The notes beneath the pieces were generated by a model. It had not been told where the DNA came from. It ran no database searches and saw only the letters and a list, made by a program, of their open reading frames with translations. DNA of 64,000 nucleotides. Origin: Rhynchospora pubera (Eukaryota > Streptophyta > Magnoliopsida > Poales > Cyperaceae). Shown piece after piece: positions 23,055-35,034 of the stretch; position 1 is the first letter of the stretch, and every line of letters begins with the position of its first letter. Position numbers and translations under genes: made by a program. Location: the NCBI GenBank assembly GCA_028095005.1, contig CM051461.1:39815685-39879684 (forward strand). Direction: 5' to 3'.

Positions 23055-24386
23055 GGTGCACACAGTTTGATTGTTGTTCGGGTAATGAGGGATAAGGTTT
23101 TTGTTATGTGGTGCTGGGCCAAGTATTGAGGGTTTTGTGTGAGCCAAGTTGGAGGTGTTTGTTTTTGTGTGATCGGTTGTGGTTAGGGGGCTGTGGTTTC
23201 TGTTTTTTAGAATAGTTTTGTTTGGACTGTTGGATTGGCTGGTAAGGAGAGGGGTTAATAAAAAATTGGCCTTTTCTAAATTTGATGGGGAAACACGGTC
23301 AAAAGCTGGAGAGATATTAATTACCTCTATGGCATTCTTCAATTTTTCCAAATTACCTCTGTGACTTTCTCTGGGGTTACTGATAATGGGAGAGAGAGCA
23401 TTATTTCTGACTCCATCTTTCCTCAATAGGCATTCTGATCCTTTAATTGAAGCAAAGCGCTCACATGGAGTGTCAATTTGGCCAATCATCATATTTTTAT
23501 TTTCAATTTTGGAACAGGTGGCCTCCGTACTGGAATTTAATTCCCTCCCACCCGGCTTCCCAAACAGATAAAGGGTTTTAGTATCTTTTATACTATGCTC
23601 CCAAGGAATTCCAAACTGACCTATCACCAAGTACGAGATGTGATAGTGGGGACCCTTATTCCAACGGTCAACCGTGCATGGTCTGATAAACAACTGGTTT
23701 TGGACAGCCAATCGCTTATCAGGTACGCTCGGTACATTGCTTGTATTCATGGACCAAGACAGCAAGGAGGAGAGCTGCGATATTGATTGGTGGGAGGGGG
23801 GAGAGTAGATTTGATAATAGGGATGGCTCATACTAAAAGAGATTTGGTAGTCAGAACGAAATGGTTGAAAAGTAAGTAAGACTTAAAATGATAGAGTAAA
23901 TGAGAAACAACCCAATAGAAACGGTACCAATCAGCAAGGTACAGTTAGGACAGCAGTAAAAGAGGAGGGAGGGGGGATAGAACGGGTTTTAAAGAGGGTA
24001 ATAAATGAGCATAGAAGAAAGAAGAAGCATTGCAACTAACCATTGTTGATTACACACATTATCAGCCAATTATTTTGTAATAGGTTTGCGCAGATGATGT
24101 GTTTGTAACAATGTCTCACCGAGAATGCTCCCCATCTCTCATTTCTCGAGAGGAGTATCTAACCAAACGGAAGTTGGAAAGGAGAAAAGGGTGTGACAGA
24201 GAAGGGAAAGAGTTCCCCACTCTCCTTCCACAATCAAACTAGCACCTGGAAGGGCAATTGTAGATGCAGGCCCCATCCACTTTACATGGTTGTCAAATGT
24301 CAACATGAGGGAGAAACAGAGTAACCAGTGAGCCAATCAACGACTTTACTGTCAGGTGGACCCCATGTCAATATATGGAATTCCAT

Positions 24387-24575
24387 GGCTCCGTTTGGAT
24401 GGTTTTTTCCCGGAATAAGGAATAAGGAATAACCACTTTTTACCAATAAATTTATTTCTAACGATCCAAATTCTTCACAAAAGTTACACACTTCCCAATA
24501 AATTTACCCCTTCCCAATAAATTTATTCCCTTCTTCCTTCTTCCTACCTTATTCTCAACGCATCCAAACAGAGCC
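24387..24575. mobile_element. MITE, GGCTCCGTTTGGAT family, 189 bases
   Basis: Ends GGCTCCGTTTGGATGG and CATCCAAACAGAGCC are inverted repeats. The flanks CAT and AAT may be a 3-base duplication with one change. It has the same long form as the copy at 56778 (both 189 bases). It lies just beyond the LINE 5' end, in the upstream region of TSR2. Confidence 0.8.
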
Positions 24576-25441
24576 AATGTGTTTCCACATGACCACACGC
24601 CATGGCAACGACATTGGCCACACCCACAAACGAGACTCAGGTTTTATTATATATACTATTATTCTGCCTCTGTAAAAAAAACCCATTTCGTCACTAGAAA
24701 TTCATGCAAAATTATAAATAAAAATCTCATATTTTAGCCAAATAATAAATAATTTAATTATAACAAAATTCGAAATTAAAAATTATGGATAAATAATAGA
24801 TTAATTTTGAAATTTCGAACACTAGAATTTCATAAATAACTTTAATCTGCCTCGTTAAATGAAATTATGGATAAATTAATGAAAAAAATACTTTTTTCAT
24901 TATTAGATAATAATTATTAAGAGTTGTATATCAATTTGACATGGTTAGAGAAGTTTATTTAAGGTGGAAAAAAATTTGGGTTATATTAATTTTTCTGGAA
25001 ATGAAATTAGTCGGTGGGATCATCTGTGGCTAGACTGAGAAGAGTGTGTGGTGTCCAGGAATAGAGAGATCAGATGAGACACGGTCGAGAAAAATAATAG
25101 TAGCGATCAAAATTGTAGAGAAGCCGAGAAGGCCCCCCTCTTGGCCTATACCATTCGGACCAAAACTTTCTGCCGCAGATACGCTGCAAATAACTGTCGC
25201 AATTTTAGTCCGTTTGATCTAATTTCAACAGTTATAAATATTTTTCAGACCTATCAATCTGATATCATTCACGGGACATCATCATAAATCGGACGGTGGT
25301 GATGAAAACGCTGTACTCTGCAGCGCGGCAGGCGATTTGATTACGAATTTACGATTGTAGCAGCATTTTCTCGTCTCTCAGCCTCCTTTGGCCTTACGCC
25401 TAAAACCCTAGCACCTCTCTCTCTCTCTCCAAATCTAAACC
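24576..25441. other. Upstream region of the TSR2 gene
   Basis: AT-rich to about 25000, then more mixed. A CT-rich tract (CACCTCTCTCTCTCTCTCC) sits just before the start codon, typical of a plant 5' UTR. No other gene seen. Confidence 0.5.
25403..25410 (+). promoter_or_regulatory. Telo-box (AAACCCTA) upstream of TSR2
   Basis: AAACCCTAG lies about 32 bases before the ATG. Telo-boxes are common near the transcription start of plant genes for ribosomal proteins and ribosome assembly, which suits the identity of the gene. Functional use is inferred. Confidence 0.45.
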
Positions 25442-27035
25442 ATGGATTCCAGCAACGGCGGCGGAGAGGCACCTCAGGTTCTCTCCAGCGAGGCGGCCGC
25501 GATTCTCAGCGAAGGAATCTCCCTCGTTCTCTCGAGATGGACGGCGCTCCAGATGGCCGTCGAGAACCAGTGGGGCGGGCGCGAATCTCGAGGCAAGGCC
25601 GATCTGCTCGTCGCTTCCATCCAATCCTGGTTCGCTCAGACCAAGCGTTAGTTCTTTTTTTTTTAAATTTTTTAATCAAATTATATAGTCAATTGATATT
25701 CTTTGTTTATGTAAGGTTAGGCACCAGAAAATATGAGCAACTTAATTACAAAATTAAGAAATAGAATGGGAATAAAGGGTTTGTCTCATCTTGGGATCCT
25801 GTGTATATCAAATTTGATCTTAATTGAAGTGGGTTGCTAAGTATTGAGGAAAATGGAAATTAAATTGCTGGGAGTTTCTATAATCTATTCAATTGCAAAA
25901 TGCAAAATTATGTTTTTTGAGCTGTTGTCTCTTTCTCTCTCAGCTCCTCTTTACATTGATGACTTGGAGGGTATAATATATGATGACATGCTTCATTCCT
26001 TCAATACTGAAATTGAGGATGGTAGTGTTGAGGAGGTAATTGAATTATGGTTTTAATTTATTTCCCCCATCTGTTATTTCATATAATTCCCACTCGACAA
26101 GTGCATACTAGGAAAAATTATTTATATAGTAGCTTAGTACCAGTTATGTGGAGGATTTTGGAAAGTCAAGGGGGGAAAAGAAAAAGAGAAGGTATGATTT
26201 TCACACAACCCAATAAGGAGACCTGAAATGAAATAGTAGGGAAGCATAAGAAGAATTAGTGAATTACAAAACATTTTTTAACTGTTATTAGAGTTGATTT
26301 TTATAAATTTCTAGTGATGATTATCAATTGTTTGTAGGTTGCTGAGCAGTTGATGATAATGCATGAAGAATGTTTAAAGGGCCAATATGAATCAATTCAA
26401 AAGCTCAAACAGTCAGCACCACAAAGGAATGCTGTTTCTCAAAGTAAACAGGTAGAGGGCTTTTGCCATTCCATTCAAGCTTTCTAATTTTCTGTTGATT
26501 TGATTATATTAGGTTTATTTTTTTGTCAAGTTCAAATTTGTTGTTATGAAACTGCAACAAAGTTTGTTTGCTTCAAATTTCCAAGGCTAATTTTATGTTT
26601 ATAATGTGGTTTAAGAGCTTTGTAGTGAACAAATTATCTCTCTTAAGTGTTCATGTTGAACTGGTGTACTCTTCAATATGTCTCTCCCTGCAAGGGTTGG
26701 TTAGAACGTGAAAGGTCTAATATTTAGTTTGGTGTTTTTTGTGTCATCTGTCATATTCGTTGTCAAGTCAACAAAGTTAATATGCCTCTTTATGACCGAC
26801 AGGATTAGGTTCAATATTAAAAGAAAACATTATTTCTTTTATGATGTAGGTGGCCAATGATGAGGATGATGAGAGCTCTGATGAAGAGGGCTCAGAGGAT
26901 TCGATGGCAGTTGAGGAGGCAAGGCAAGAAGGAATGGATGTTGATCAATCCAAGACAGTTGCCAAACCGCAACCTGACCCAGAGGGTTGGACTGTTGTTG
27001 CAAATAAACGCAACAAGGGTAGAAGATCCAATTAG
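25442..27035 (+). CDS. TSR2: Pre-rRNA-processing protein TSR2 homologue (four exons)
   Basis: Exons 25442-25646, 25944-26035, 26338-26451 and 26850-27035 join in frame (GT..AG introns) to give 198 residues. Residues about 15-110 form the Tsr2 domain: AILSEGISLVLSRWTALQMA, the hallmark WGG at 44-46, then PLYIDDLEGIIYDDMLHSFN and EIEDGSVEEVAEQLM. An acidic stretch (residues about 138-160, DEDDESSDEEGSED) and a C-terminal PDPEGWTVVANKRNKGRR follow, both usual for the family. In yeast and human Tsr2 escorts ribosomal protein eS26 to pre-ribosomes and is needed for 20S pre-rRNA cleavage; the same nuclear role is inferred here. The start is the first ATG after the CT-rich 5' UTR. The gene looks intact. 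Confidence 0.92.
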
Positions 27036-28000
27036 CCAGTTTATCTGGGTGTAAAATTTTGTTGTGGGAGTAATGTAATTCTAGTTTTTCTTTTTCTTTC
27101 TGGCCTCTTGAGTTCTTGGGTGGATGTTTTTATTATTTTATGGCAAAACAACAGGGCGTAGCTTGAGTAATTTAACATTTTGTTTTTTCATACAGAGATA
27201 TTCTCTTGTTGTAGGGGATCCCAGTTGGGCAACTTGCACTTAACTTATCTGAGTAGTCTGTACAATGTTTATGAAATAATTTTAAAAAAGAAAGATAGAC
27301 ACATGAGGAAGAAATTCCTTTCGTTTCTTTTTTAAAGAAACAGGAACAGTTTTTTTTTTGGTCCTCCCTTCCAATAGACTCAGCTACTAATATAATTTAG
27401 GAACTTATAAAGGTCTTTTGTTCTAAGTCGACGAAGTGAGCATACAAGCTCCACACTTTTCATTGTAGAAAAGCCTAATACGTCCCAGATGATAACTAAT
27501 TGGGTTACAAATACTTTAAATTACATCAGAGAATACAAAACACAACCCAAAACACTTTATCCACGAAGCACATAAATGAAACATAAGTACATAACTTGAG
27601 AAACTATGAACTTAATTTGGTTTATCTAAATCGTAAACAAACTTGAGTGTTCATAACAAAGAAATAATAGCATAGTTTGTAAGGTTGCGGTGGTACACTC
27701 TGCCTCAGCCCTTGTGGCAGTTGTGGGGTGCGGGGTAGTAACAAGACCAGCCTCTAGTAGTGTGTGCAAACTAGTTGCCGAGGCTGGCCTAAAATATAAG
27801 TTATTTCTTTTTCGGTTTATAAAAAAAAAATCGATATGTAGTTTCTCTTTTTCTTGAACCAGTCAGTAATAACTAGCTATAGAACCAGATATATTTTTTT
27901 TTTCAAGTGCAAGAGCATATGATTAGAATTCACGAAGTCTCGAGGAGGAAAAAAAACAAGTTTGAAACACAACTTCATGGAAATTTAACATAATACAACT
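27036..28000. other. Intergenic region between convergent genes
   Basis: Contains 3' UTRs of TSR2 (plus) and of the lumen-type gene (minus). A GC-richer patch at 27685-27790 (TGCCTCAGCCCTTGTGGCAG, then GAGGCTGGCC and an A-run) may be a decayed SINE, but no target duplication was found. Confidence 0.4.
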
Positions 28001-29693
28001 CTAGAAAAAGGCTTCCACTAACTTTGGTTGCTCTTTGCTCTCAGAGCTTGGCTCCTTTTTCTCCTCTTTCGGCAATTTATCCCCATCTTTCTTCTCCAAT
28101 TTAGGCAACGTTTTCTCTTCTTTTGGAGCTGACTCTTTCTTTTTGAGACCAGCCTTCTCTCTGAGTAGATCAAGTTTCTCCATTATTTTTCTTCTGATTT
28201 CTGGTCTTGCAATTCGTGCATTTGCTGGTTCTGTTTGGATGAAGGATGTAAGAACTAGTGTACCTGTCAAACATGACAAAGCATCTCTACGTGATATGTT
28301 CTTTCCTCCATTTAGACTTATTTTTGGAGTACGCCTTTCAAACTGCCAGGTTGAAAAAAAGAGTTAAATTCAAATAAAGCTTCAATCTCTCAAGCAAAAT
28401 TATATACATATATATCCCAAACCAGTGTTACCAGTCCCTTCCCCTTGCCTACTTTTTATATCTCGCCTGTATTGGAAAGAATTATGTTTGGCTGATTTAC
28501 CAACTATTTGAAGTGAAAAAGTTCTAGTTCATGTTGAAACTATTACTGGTATAGACCAACAGTTTGAAGGCCAATTACATCTGGAACCTTATTCCACTAC
28601 TGCTCTTCACCTCTTCTTTTTCATCTCTCATTTTTTCCCTTTTCTGGCAGAAACATGAGAGTTGAAGTGAGAAAATTTAAGCCAAGAAGATCTAAATTGG
28701 CAAAGGAAGGACATCACTTGAGAAAACTTCTCATAATTTACCTCATAAAAGTAAGCTTCAAATTTTAAATGTGCACAAGTGCAGAAGTTACTTTACAAGT
28801 CTTTTCATGAAATGGATGCACAGCAGTATAAACCTCACATTATTTGTCAAGAGAATTTTTTCGCATTCAGTATATGTATAGACTATGCTATTTGCTAAAA
28901 ATGTGAAATAGAAAAATTCCAAAGTTTTATAAAAGTTTTACTTTTTAGAAAAACAACATAACCGACATAATTATTTAAGACAGTGAAACAGCAAAGAGGT
29001 TCTGGTAAGCTTACAGTAAGAAGCAAAAGTGTATTTGTAAGAAAATCATTGGAAAGACTATCTAGAGTCCAAACATTATATTTTAAGAAAACAAGAAATA
29101 AATAACTAGTTCATAGAATTCATAGAACAGTTAAGGATGCTGAAAGACCCAGCATCCCTTATTGTTTCAAATGAAGACAATTTGCAAAAAGAAATCCAAG
29201 TGTGCTTAAATTGAAACCAACCAAAGAACATTTTCACCATTTACTCAAACTCCCGATTTATATACATACGTCAGAGTTAATTATTCATCAGATTATACCA
29301 CACAAAATTATCAGAGATAAATTTACCAGAAAGTGACATATAAATTATAATGTACCTTTTCAATCTCACATTTGTAATGTCAGAATATGATTTGTTCATA
29401 TACATTGGCTATTATTATTAGGAAATGAATAAAATAGTTTGGTCTATTTGCAATCAAACATTACATAAAGGTGTTTTATTAACAGTTCAGAAAAGCAAAT
29501 TCATGGAAATCTCAAATCTAAAGATATCTCGCCGATTAACCCGACCTAAGGAATTGCAAAAATCATTAACCAATAGACTACCCTTTAATCAGATCCCCTT
29601 AAACAAACAGTTTACAAAGTGAAAATATCACTAGCTCTTGCTCATTACTACTAGGTACTAACTAAAAAAGTAAGAGACATTGTGCATTGTACC

Positions 29694-29729
<36 letters not shown>

Positions 29730-29837
29730 TCTGATTGGTACCTGGAGAGAAGCTTTGGGTTTGATTGAAGAGTGTTCTCTGGTTGCAACACGAGGAAAGG
29801 AAGGAGTGGAGTTGAGCTTGAGAGAAGAAAACGCCAT
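28001..29837 (-). CDS. Probable Tat-targeted thylakoid-lumen protein, uncharacterised (two exons)
   Basis: Exon 1 is 29837-29742 (32 codons, MAFSSLKLNSTPSFPRVATR...), exon 2 is 28342-28001, giving 145 residues; the intron of 1.4 kb has GT..AG ends and stays in phase. The N-terminus is rich in Ser/Thr and basic residues, as in a chloroplast transit peptide. A twin-arginine (SRRDA, residues 49-53), a hydrophobic run (LSCLTGTLVLTSF) and an AxA site (ANA, 72-74) follow, the layout of a lumen-targeting bipartite signal. The mature part would begin RIARPEIRRKIMEKLDLLRE, probably helical, and end in a Lys/Glu-rich tail (KKKESAPKEEK...). I do not recognise a named family. The localisation is inferred from the signal; activity is unknown. 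Confidence 0.72.
29697..29726. repeat. (GA)n microsatellite in intron 1 of the lumen-type gene
   Basis: An uninterrupted GA run sits about 15 bases inside the intron from its donor site. Confidence 0.9.
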
Positions 29838-30817
29838 TTTTTCCGATTGACTGTTGACCTTCTCTAGTGGAGAGTAGTAGTGGATCAGAAGAGAAGCACA
29901 CTAGTTCTTTTGTTTTTTTATTGCTTATGGAGAAATAATAAGAAAACAGAGAACGAAAAAGAAAGCATTTCCCAATTATACGGATCATACATTTTAAACG
30001 CGCCCATGTTCTTTTATTTTTTGTTTTTAATTTTTATTTATTTATTTTTGTTTGCTTACTTCCACGGTTCCACCGACTCAAGGAAGCGACTCGTGATTCG
30101 CGTGGTCCAGTTTCTTGCCATTCGTGGTTTTAAAATGAAAAACGAAAATCTCCAACAAAATAAACAAAATGTAAAACGGAAATGTTCCTGTTAAATTAGG
30201 ATTTGTATATTCTGTTTGTACGTCTTTATTTGCTAAATATAATTTTACCAAATAGGCAAATACACTGGACAGTTGTGTTGAATATGAAAAACTGGCTGTT
30301 TTAAAATATTATAACTATAATTATAATATAATATTTTTAATTTATTAAAAGCTGACAATGTGGTTATATAGACTCTTTTTTTTTTACCATCATTATTCCT
30401 CTGTAACTGTACGACCAAATTTTAAACGTGCTATTTTTTTTTATCAATTAATGCCATCAACCTCCATGAGTTCTGCATTAATTGCTTTTCTTCAAATTTG
30501 GCATGACCTGGTTTGAATGCGACTTTTGTACAGTTTTCATCATCTATGGAGTATGGACTTGGTAATTGACATTTCAGATTTTATTCCCAATACTTTCTGA
30601 GAATATCTATAATTTGAAAATGTAAAATATGAAGACTCCGCATGATCAAGATTTATTGATAATTTATTTCAGTTGGCGAATATTGAAGGATTAAGGTTAT
30701 GAAATAGAGATGCTGAATTGTCATTTTTACATTGATCTATTAATGAATCACGAATTACAAAACCTTTATTAATTAATTGTTCCCGATTTGACTGTCTTAT
30801 GACTTATTTTAATCATC
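29838..30817. other. Upstream region of the lumen-type gene; no gene seen
   Basis: The plus-strand open frame at 29880-30194 overlaps promoter DNA and has no domain. The rest is AT-rich. Confidence 0.4.
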
Positions 30818-30972
30818 TTTTTTTTAAGATAAATTGGAGGTCTAAGTCATCCAACTTATTTTTAAATTAAATGTCTATAAAAAACCTCCCAGCCGGATTT
30901 CGAACATGCGACCTTTCACTCAAGAAGTCAAGGTGAATTGCTCTTTGCCACTAGACCAAGAGCTGGTTATCA
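30818..30972 (-). mobile_element. tRNA-derived SINE, full length, minus strand
   Basis: On the minus strand: A-box region (TTGGTCTAGTGGCAAAGAGC is the expected form; here TCTAGTGGCAAAGAGCAATT), B box (GTTCGAAATCCGGCTGGGAG), body and a poly(A) tail seen as T8 at 30818-30825. A 16-base direct repeat ACTTATTTTAATCATC flanks it (30802-30817, 30973-30988). Confidence 0.88.
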
Positions 30973-31025
30973 ACTTATTTTAATCATCTTTATTTAGCCA
31001 TTGTAGTATTTTAATCATTTTAATC

Positions 31026-31150
31026 ATCAGAAGACATTGATTTGGTTTCAACGGATAGATTTACTAATTAGTGTCCTCTAAGGTTTGATTTCAACTGCCG
31101 AATGCCAGTAATAAAAGGTATAATTCTGCCATTGTATATAATGGTGTTTT
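31026..31150. repeat. Segment duplicated at 53985-54260 (lacks the SINE)
   Basis: From AGAAGACATTGATTTGGTTT to TTCTGCCATTGTATATAATG the sequence matches 53985-54270 closely, except that the second copy has a SINE at 54085. This copy therefore shows the empty site. Confidence 0.8.
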
Positions 31151-31862
31151 AGAGGGAATCGTATCCTCTACCCATCTATTTTAGGTTGGTTGAGTGCCAA
31201 CCTCACATTTCAAGCGTTGGATTAGATCTAACGGCGAACGCAGCGAAAGAAGAAAAACGCTCTCTCGACCTCTGGGCAGCTGCTCGTATTCTCCGTGTGC
31301 TTTGTAATTTCGTATATTGAGAGAGACGGGTTCATTTTTTTTCTTAACGGGCTCATATATTGACGTGTAAAGATCCGATAGCGATACAAGCCATTGCAAC
31401 TCTTAAGACGGACCTCTTTAGCATCGCGGTGTAGAGAGGAAGTTCGTGGTGAGGCCAGATTGGGTTGCGTCATTCTATCTTGGTTCGAACACCAACTGAT
31501 GGTACGGTGAAAATAGGAAACTATTTCGATGGGTATGGAAAATAGGAAACTGGGTTGCTGGTGTGTAGACAATAATTTGTCCAACAACAGCACATTAATG
31601 TAATTTTGAATTGAACTTCTGTTACGGTGAGTGAGGTATTGGAGGTCTGAAACTATCTATAAACAATAATAGATAGGATAAAATAAACAGGGGTAAAGAA
31701 ACAATTGACGGAACCACTAACTTAGCATACCAGAAATGCTAAGCACCTGTGCATGAAATTGGGTTACAAAACATGGTTGACTGCTACAAGAGAATGGGCA
31801 GTAATTTTATGAAACACATGTTAATTTATATAATGAGGCCTCTAATATAATTTACATACCGT
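31151..31862. other. Intergenic stretch, no gene supported
   Basis: Two overlapping minus-strand open frames (31181-31593) lack a domain and typical composition. Nothing else recognised. Confidence 0.35.
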
Positions 31863-31935
31863 GGCTTTCTTATATGTGTGGACATGATTGCAAAGCCAGT
31901 ACGTTCTATAAACAACTTCAAGACAAGTATCATCT
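31863..31935 (-). other. Possible orphan exon
   Basis: Bounded by a plausible acceptor (TTTTTTTCATAG) and donor (GTATGTAAA) on the minus strand. One frame reads DTCLEVVYRTYWLCNHVHTY, which has the composition of real protein. No family recognised; linkage to the exon at 32528 is not proven because phases do not match directly. Confidence 0.25.
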
Positions 31936-32527
31936 ATGAAAAAAATAAGGGAAATATGATTATTATCACCAATTCAGTATCATAAGCTGATCTATGTACC
32001 AGTAGCTAGTGAGCATGGATAAAAAAACAAAGACATACGCAAAAAAACTGATTTGCTATACCAAAAACTCCCCTGAACAGAAATAAACTAATTTGCTAAA
32101 CTGATTTTCTTTCAAATTGTAGTTGGAACCTAATGTCACTTAAATACATCTTAGTTAACAACTTGACATACATCAAGCAATACAGATCAAGCACTGAAAC
32201 CTTGTTAATTACTAGAGATATGAATGTATATGTGTCACTGCAGTATATATACAAAATTAAAGTTTTCGTTTCTAAAATTAAAGTTAAATACAAAATTATT
32301 TACACTACGGCAAAAATACATGTCACAACCTTTAAATTTCTTTATTTTCTTTGGATCCTTTAAATTTCTTTATTTTCTTTGGAAACAAAAGAAGAGATTT
32401 AATGCATCTGACAGGCAACAACTAACCTTTATTTAGAATGCTTTGTTTTATCTATTTCGTTCTAAATAGAATTCAAAAGATGGCTTTGTTTTATCTCAGG
32501 GTGTTGATGTAATTTTTGCACGAACTA

Positions 32528-32663
32528 ACCTTTGGTTGTGTCTCTATTGTAGTATCAATTTGTTCTATATCTTTAGTGTTAGTATCCTCAAACAGCCCAT
32601 CAGGTATATCCACCATTACTTCCTGAATTGCCTGCACATCTTGCCTCTCAAACCTCAAATCAG
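32528..32663 (-). other. Possible orphan exon
   Basis: The minus strand has an acceptor (AATATGTAG) and a donor (AAG|GTTAGT) around an open 136-base stretch reading DLRFERQDVQAIQEVMVDIP then DGLFEDTNTKDIEQI. It looks like an exon of a protein-coding gene. Any upstream part of such a gene would lie where the SINE (32840) and Copia element 2 (33267) are now, so this may be the remains of a broken gene. Confidence 0.3.
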
Positions 32664-32839
32664 TCTACATATTCACAACAAAATTATACAGATTGATTAG
32701 CAATTTCACAGCGATATGAGTATGACATTTTGTTGGACAATTTCAGTCCTCTACAGACCCTTCTCAATCTGGAGTATTAAAAGAACATGGAGTAGTTTTA
32801 ATTTAATTTCTTAGACTTGTTTTTAACTGCTGGTAACGT

Positions 32840-32994
32840 TAAGAACCAGTTCTTAGTCTAGTGGCAAAGAGCAATGCACCTTGACTCCTTGAGTGAAAGG
32901 TCACAGGTTCGAAACCCGGCTGGGGATATTTCATAGAAATTTAATTTAAAAATAAGTTGGGTGGCTTAGACCTCCAATTTATCTTCAAAAAAAA
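32840..32994 (+). mobile_element. tRNA-derived SINE, full length
   Basis: An A-box region (TCTTAGTCTAGTGGCAAAGA), a B box (CAGGTTCGAAACCCGGCTGG), the body ending GGCTTAGACCTCCAATTTAT and a poly(A) tail are all present. A perfect 15-base target duplication AACTGCTGGTAACGT flanks it (32825-32839, 32995-33009). Same family as 30818 and 2397. Confidence 0.93.
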
Positions 32995-33266
32995 AACTGC
33001 TGGTAACGTCGCTGGTACCGTCTCTTTTAGAGAACCAGGCAGTTTGTAGTTTTCTCTTTTTCTTGTGGTTTTTATTTTACTTTTGTAGTATTGTTGATTA
33101 GGTTTGCCAGGCTGTGGGGTTGCATTTTAAATTTGATGGTATGTACTAAACTTGTAGCCTCTGGCGCAATTTTGCATTTTTTTTTTAGTGAAAGCCTATG
33201 GGCAGGCAACTTTCAAAAAAACAAAGGACTCGGGCAAAGGAGGGTAGGTCGAGAGATAGCCTTATC

Positions 33267-35021
33267 TGTTAGAGATATGTCCTAGAAGCCAATCTTATTA
33301 GGCTACTTCTATAGTTTATGTTATTGATGATTTCAGATCATTTGTTCTTTGATTTAATCGTTGACAGTTCATTCAGGTTGAGGATCTGAATTATAGATCA
33401 CTGTTATTCATTTAGTAGTAAATGACAACGATAAATCTAAAAGTCCATAATCTTGATAATTAACAGAGAACATTAGTTATCAATAAGATTAGTATGCAGA
33501 TTAAGTGATGATTAAGTTCTATAAATCATAGGTTAAGAGTAACCAACTTAATTGCATATGTATATGTTATAGAACATAGTACATGACTGGACCCCACGAA
33601 ATAAATATATGGATTGTGTTACGTGTCATTATTTATTTCGTTATGATTTTGGTTCTAAGTTTGAGATGATTATCTTTTCCACATGAGGATAGATGCTATA
33701 AATCATGTCTACCGCTGATTCCTGATAAAGGCTGCTATACGGACTTGATTTAAGTATTCTTGAATTGTGCGGGGAAAAGTTAATTATCAAGAAAACCGTA
33801 TGTCCCTCATTAATTCACTTAGTGAGTGACGATATCTGTTTGGGCCCCTTGATGGAGATAGATTGTTTGCTAGCAACTGATACAATTATCTCTAGATCAA
33901 GAAACATATAATCTGCAAGAATGACACGTTCCTATCTTGGATTAAACGATGATATCGTGTGACATAAGAATCAAAATAGAGAAACATAATTATTCTCTTA
34001 TGCAGGATTGAAATATTGTAGCAGTACACTATTTATGCGAATTGGGAATCATAACGTGTTGCTAGATACCGCTTATGATTATTGGAATTAAATAGCGATT
34101 TAATTTCATGTCCAACATAGCATAAATCCTCAAAGGGTCACACAAATAGAGCTTTAACCATACAGTGCATTATTTATTTATTCGCAACAATGCGTATTGC
34201 GAAAATATGATAAGTTGATTAATTAGTTATATACCGTTGCGGACCGTTATAATTAATTAAGTCAAAAAAGGATCATATAGAAATAATTTAATGCACTTGC
34301 TAATCCCAAAATATTATCAATAAGTTGATAATTTATTGTTCAACATACTTTATTTTAATTGGTCGAATTAAATTTAAAGTATAGGCTTAATTTAATTAGT
34401 CTATTTGAGCCCAAATTGGAATGCTATATAAAGTGGAACAATAATTATTGAATTGAGCTTTGTGTAATGGACTCAAAGCCCATAATTATGGCCGGCCATA
34501 GAGAGGGTATTTTGGTCTAATGTGATTAGGTCAAGTGTACTATATAAGGACCACTTATGGAGAGGATTAGGTTAACCATTCTCTCTCTTCCTCTCTCCTC
34601 TATTGAGGCCGCCACCTTCCACCAAAGGAGAAAAATTTCAGATCTGAATTTTTCTCTCTTTTCTTTGCATTTAGGGCTCATGTGTTGAGCAATAGCTACT
34701 TCATTAATATTGATTAATTAGAAGAAAGGCTAGAAACAAGGATTAGCTATCTCTCTTTGTTCTTGCTAGCACAAGAACTTAGAGGTTGGTTAATCCTCTT
34801 GGTGGATTCGAGGTTGTCAAAGGAAGGAGAAGAAGTGCACTCGCCACCGCCGCCAAACCCGTTGGAACGAGCCTCTTGGTTGCGATACCAAGAGAGGTAT
34901 AATTCCAACTCTATTCTCTTGTGTTTGAATAGCTTATGTACTCGATCTCTTTGTGTGTGATGTTATTGGCTTAATTAACTTGTAATTAGCAAAATAAATG
35001 AAAATTACACACTTCCTAACA
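33267..35021 (+). repeat. 5' LTR of Copia element 2
   Basis: TGTTAGAGATATG...CTTCCTAACA. It contains the TATA box at 34541. Confidence 0.95.
34541..34548 (+). promoter_or_regulatory. TATA box in LTR of Copia element 2
   Basis: TATATAAG in the context GTGTACTATATAAGGACC; repeated in the 3' LTR near 42648. Confidence 0.55.
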
Positions 35022-35022
35022 G

Positions 35023-35034
35023 TGGTATCAGAGC
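35023..35034 (+). other. Primer binding site (initiator tRNA-Met)
   Basis: TGGTATCAGAGC starts one base after the LTR end. Confidence 0.93.

Larger units (their letters stand above)
7926..24270 (-). mobile_element. Full-length L1-type LINE, interrupted by a Copia element
   Basis: The outer ends are marked by a perfect 17-base target duplication, CCCCATCCACTTTACAT, at 7909-7925 and 24271-24287. A short poly(A) tail (seen as T7 at 7925-7931) lies at the 3' end. On the minus strand the order is 5' UTR (24270-23055), ORF1 (DUF4283 and zinc knuckle), ORF2 (endonuclease, reverse transcriptase, zf-RVT, RNase H), 3' UTR (8188-7926). Removing the Copia insertion (9538-19206 plus one 5-base repeat) leaves about 6.7 kb, a normal full length for plant L1. 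ORF2 carries a single in-frame TGA at 21655-21657 plus the insertion, so this copy is dead. Confidence 0.93.

Noticed and set aside
23055..23831. N-terminal extension of LINE ORF1
   Set aside because: Open but without a domain; a family-typical start (MSFTDEEL) lies downstream, so it is treated as 5' UTR.
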